From the NCBI GenBank assembly GCA_951799405.1, contig OX637362.1, positions 7,332,703-7,396,702 on the forward strand: a stretch of 64,000 nt of DNA, given 5' to 3'. The position numbers and the translations under genes were made by a program. The notes below the pieces were generated by a model. The model was given only the letters and a program-made list of their open reading frames with translations, made no database searches and had not been told where the DNA came from. This stretch comes from Agapetus fuscipes. Taxonomy: Eukaryota > Arthropoda > Insecta > Trichoptera > Glossosomatidae. Numbering within the stretch: position 1 is the first letter of the stretch; every line of letters starts with the position of its first letter. This document shows, in pieces, positions 60,765-64,000 of this stretch.

Positions 60765-61947
60765 ATTATATCAATAAGAAATAAAACATGCGGTTTTCTT
60801 ATCAAATTTAATTTAGGAAATTGTCATGTTTTTTTTGTTTTCTAAACAAGTTTCTTGCAAATATGCTCGCGTCTACTGATAAGTACAAAAGCCGAAGAAA
60901 CACGACTAACTTCGGATAGTCTCGACAAACCTGCATGAGTGAGGCAGTTTTTGGTAGGACATAGTCTAGAGTTGACGTGCTTTGTTACCAACATACCTGA
61001 CTGATGGAGGCCGGGCAAAATAAATGCCATCAAGTCAGTCTCAACACAATTTTTGGGGTATATTTTATCTAAAGGAAGAATCATACATATTCTTTAGTTT
61101 TAAGTTTCATGTAAGATGCAATAAACGTTCTTTATAATAAACTACTTGCGGACAGTTTGAAATTTTAGAAACTGAAAGCAAAGGGGAGCAACTCAGGGAC
61201 GAACTGCGGTGAAGATAATTGATAATATTTGGTAAAAGAGGCACTTACAGAAGACGAAATTTTTCTCATACAAAAAAAAATCCAATAAAAGTGATGAAAT
61301 CCTTAATTCGTCCCTGCTCCCCGTTTCTGTTTCCAATATGGTTTTCATTTGTTCCTCCGCGGTCTTTATAGGGAGCTGCTGGCATATTATATGTAAGCAC
61401 CAACATACGAGTAGGTACTATACCACCTAGCTATACAAGTATAGCGCTCCCTCATATAATCTCAATACAATATCACTATCAAAGGTGACATAATAAGGCA
61501 AAGTCACCATAATTAGTACAGTGGAAAAAAATCGATGAAATATTTTCTATTCTTTTTATGCCCTGTCAGGTCCTCCCGATGTCGGCTATCATGTAAGAGA
61601 ATGGTTCTCGGTCTTGCACAGTTTTGACCAGCTCTTATATAACAGTCCTCAGCCCTTTCCAGTTCCAGATGATTTTCTCAGCCATTTTCATAGACGTTTT
61701 TAATGAGGTTCGAACATTCAAAACATGCCTCGGCCTACCTATAGTTCATTGAAATCAGGTATTTTTTCTCAATAAAAGCATTGAATCGCCAATCCCATGT
61801 GTTATAAACAAAATATATAATTATTATTGGTCATGAAATATCATCAATACCTAAATACACATAAACAATATATAAATGAGGTCGGAACATTGAAAAAAGG
61901 CGTGGAAATAAAAGGCGGCCCAATTTTTCGGCCGGCTTAAAAGTTAC
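60765..61947. other. Unassigned DNA
   Basis: The segment 61570-61700, read on the minus strand, gives ELVKTVQDREPFSYMIADI, vaguely like the last codons of a LINE ORF (..DR..W..). Confidence is low. Nothing else recognised. Confidence 0.35.
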
Positions 61948-61984
61948 TCTATACGTGTAGCTAGCTTGGTTAGGTTAAATTTGT
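61948..61984 (+). mobile_element. SINE-B 3' terminal scrap
   Basis: aaaagttactctatacgtgt then agctagcttgg: the SINE-B end (aagttacactatatgtgtag) just upstream of another SINE-B. Confidence 0.6.
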
Positions 61985-62315
61985 TCGTGTCCAGTCGATA
62001 GCTCAGTTGGTAGAGTGCTTGCATACCATGCCGTGAGTTCGGGCTCGAATGCCACCGAGGGTGTCAGAAAAAAAATACCGTTTCGGCGTTTATTTCAAAC
62101 CCCAAAATAAAATACCAGCAAGACTTACTCAGCCTTCACAATAAATGAATACCAGCTCCTGCGGGAGCTGGGAAATCCACACTTCAACTAAAGTGGTTGG
62201 CGTAAGGCCGGCCCCCTTACCGTAAAAATAAAAGGTTACATTCGCCACATGCGAAACCCTTATGGGATAACGAGGTGAGAGGTTACGCTTTATGTATCGC
62301 TTAGTTGCGTCAATA
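61985..62315 (+). mobile_element. SINE-B, full length
   Basis: gtccagtcgatagctcagtt, gttcgggctcgaatgccacc, aaaataccagcaagacttac, gcgggagctgggaaatccac, aaagtggttggcgtaaggcc, gaggttacgctttatgtatc, gcttagttgcgt. Confidence 0.92.
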
Positions 62316-62687
62316 TTTACGAAAGGCGCAGTCATTTATTCCCCACATCAAATAGTACAGAAGTATTTTCCTGCAGTTTTCATTTGATTAAAATTCGACG
62401 CAGCAAGGACTGCGGAGTAGTTAGCGTCAAATGAAACCAGTACCGGAGGATCGCTGCAAAAATAGCGACGAACACCGAGCACGGCGTGCGGTGTTCGGAC
62501 ATGTCGCTCGCGGGCACTTAATGAAAATATTCCAATTATCCGACACGTCGTGCAAGTGAATTCAATTTGGCGGTGCTAGTGCTCGCTGATCGGACACAAT
62601 GCTCCTTTTCAGAAATCCTAATAGTACAAAAAACAACACAAACATAAGCGTTTTTAAGATACTCGCTCATAAACAAAGAATTTTATT
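62316..62687. other. Unassigned, CpG-bearing DNA
   Basis: 62395-62600 is CpG-rich relative to the window (gcgacgaacaccgagcacgg) with no ORF above 60 codons. Confidence 0.35.
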
Positions 62688-63048
62688 ATGGTTTGGAAGT
62701 GAGACATGGACGGTGAATGAAAGAAAAATAAGTAAATAATGTAGGGTGGAAATTTCTTACTTAGACTCGGCATTTTTAAGTTTCCTTGACTTATAGGTTG
62801 GTATGCACAATGCGGCTGACCACCCATACTGTTAAAAAAATGGTTCACTTTGCCAATGTCACCCCTGTTTCAGGGAAGGGCGGCAAGAGCTGCAGGGCTT
62901 ATGTTCATTTGAGATTGGGTTTTTATATTGTAGGTCTACATGCGGCCTGTGTTAGCGCGAAATTATACATGTCTGCTTGTGGGAATGCATTTAATATAAA
63001 TCTTAAATGATATATATCTTTGCAGCTTAGATTAGATTAGATTAGATT
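62688..63048 (+). mobile_element. LINE-A 3' end preceded by an ORF scrap
   Basis: The ORF scrap 62688-62775 reads WFGSETWTVNERKISK then a stop. The 260-bp block starts immediately (ttccttgacttataggttgg, 62780) and ends in (GATTA)n at 63027-63047. The usual ORF terminus and UTR between the two are missing, so there was an internal deletion. Confidence 0.85.
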
Positions 63049-63519
63049 TTAAATAAATAAATTTGAATAGTCATTTAAGTTTTTTTCGTTTGTTACCTTC
63101 TATAAGCGTAATGATTCTAATAATCGTTCTGATGCCTTAAATTCGATGTTGAGCTTATTTGCTCCCGTTTTTATTAATTCACGTCCCAGGGGTCCGATAG
63201 GTTAAGAGGACTACCCCCCTAGCCCGTTAAGGCAGGAAGTGACGCTCGCTTCATTACCGACTTCCGCCTCCCAAAGCTACCATAGACAATGCGCCCTCAG
63301 ATTTGTCCCTCTCACAAATAACTGTTACTCTATTATGACGTTTATATCCAGAGGTACCTGAAGATGTTTATACTCGTATTATACGAACATTAAAATTTTC
63401 CATCGGCTAGCTTCAGCCTCTCAAGGCGTGGGATTCTTTTCTTATTTATCTTCTTCGAGTCAGACGCTACACTTTTTTTTCCCAGAGTTGGGAAACCTCC
63501 ACTGCTCCATCATTACCCT
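63049..63519. other. Unassigned DNA
   Basis: Nothing recognised. Confidence 0.4.
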
Positions 63520-63784
63520 CCATGTTCCTTGACTTATAGGTTGGTATGCGGCTGACCACCCATGCTGTAAAAAATGGTTCACTTTGCCAATGTCACCCCT
63601 GTTACAGGGAAGGACGGCAAGAGTTGCAGGGTGTATGTCCGTTTGAGATTGGTTTTTATGTTGTAGGCTCACATGAGGCACGTGCAAGCGCGAACTTGTA
63701 CGTGTCTTGGTTGTGAGAATGCATGTAATGTGAATCTCCAATGTAACATATCTTTGCAACTTAGATTAGATTAGATTAGATTAG
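63520..63784 (+). mobile_element. LINE-A 3' end
   Basis: Complete block from tgttccttgacttataggtt to a (GATTA)n tail at 63763-63784, abutting LINE-C. Confidence 0.95.
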
Positions 63785-63960
63785 GTCGGCCAGTGAGCAG
63801 CTTGTTGTGCAGGCCGGACAGATCCGAAGATGATCCATATTATACTGTTGGGCTCCGCATTCGCAGAGCATGGTGTCATCTTGATGTAAGATTCCCCACA
63901 AGGCCATACTAGAGATACAGGCCGGGAAGCGTTTGAAATTTTGGATGACACGTCATCATC
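63785..63960 (-). pseudogene. LINE-C ORF C-terminus, second copy
   Basis: The minus strand reads NFKRFPACISSMALWGILHQ, DDTMLCECGAQQYNMDHLRI and CPACTTSCSLADL, aligning with TWGFLGREDSTLCECGAQQT at 57655-58013. It preserves the CxCG, H and CPxC positions. The segment runs towards the window end and may continue beyond it. Confidence 0.75.
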
Positions 63961-64000
63961 TTAGTGCGGCGCAACGCCAGCGGCCGACTGCAGTAGTACA

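Overview
The window looks like repeat-dense, non-coding DNA from an insect nuclear genome, most probably a moth or butterfly. I base this on the AT-rich background, on motifs such as taggtacctact, and on several non-LTR (LINE) 3' ends of types I associate with Lepidoptera. The species cannot be told from the sequence. I found no cellular gene with convincing exons, no rRNA, no stand-alone tRNA gene and no CRISPR array. The only long intact reading frame is a retrotransposon polyprotein.

Most of the annotation is transposable elements, named here for convenience. LINE-A is a non-LTR family seen mainly as 5'-truncated 3' ends of about 260 bp, with tail (GATTA)n or a decayed form of it, in nearly 40 copies or fragments on both strands. 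LINE-B has a related ORF C-terminus but a different 3' end, a tail of (ACAGT)n or (TTACAG)n. LINE-C encodes a CxCG..H..C C-terminus. LINE-C2 is seen as short C-termini, and LINE-D is a CR1/Jockey-like RT with tail (TTA)n. LINE-E (39.3-43.1 kb) is L2/CR1-like with an intact endonuclease-RT ORF. Three tRNA-headed SINE families are present: SINE-A, which carries the LINE-E 3' tail, SINE-B and SINE-C. There are also solo LTRs, several foldback/MITE families with long inverted arms, and fragments carrying hammerhead-ribozyme-like cores of the kind known from Penelope-like elements.

Layout: 0-6 kb has LINE-A/B fragments, a MITE inside a LINE-A copy and a solo LTR inside another. 6-8 kb has SINE-B, an 8-bp/64-bp nested tandem repeat, SINE-A and a foldback. 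8-19 kb has scattered LINE-A, LINE-E and LINE-C2 ends, MITEs and an interrupted minisatellite. 19-23 kb is the densest LINE-A cluster. 23-35 kb mixes SINE-A/B/C, LINE-A/B, a hammerhead-like motif and a foldback. 35-39 kb is mostly unassigned. 39-43 kb is LINE-E, followed directly by SINE-C. 43-64 kb has further LINE-A/B/C/D copies, two related LTRs, nested SINE-A, foldbacks and an internally duplicated AT-rich block.

The genes do not form a pathway. The relationships are parasitic. SINE-A probably borrows the LINE-E machinery through its shared tail. Most elements are truncated, and several insertions can be ordered in time from nesting and target-site duplications. Nothing was computed with tools; boundaries are by eye and generally good to about 5-15 bases, less for old copies.
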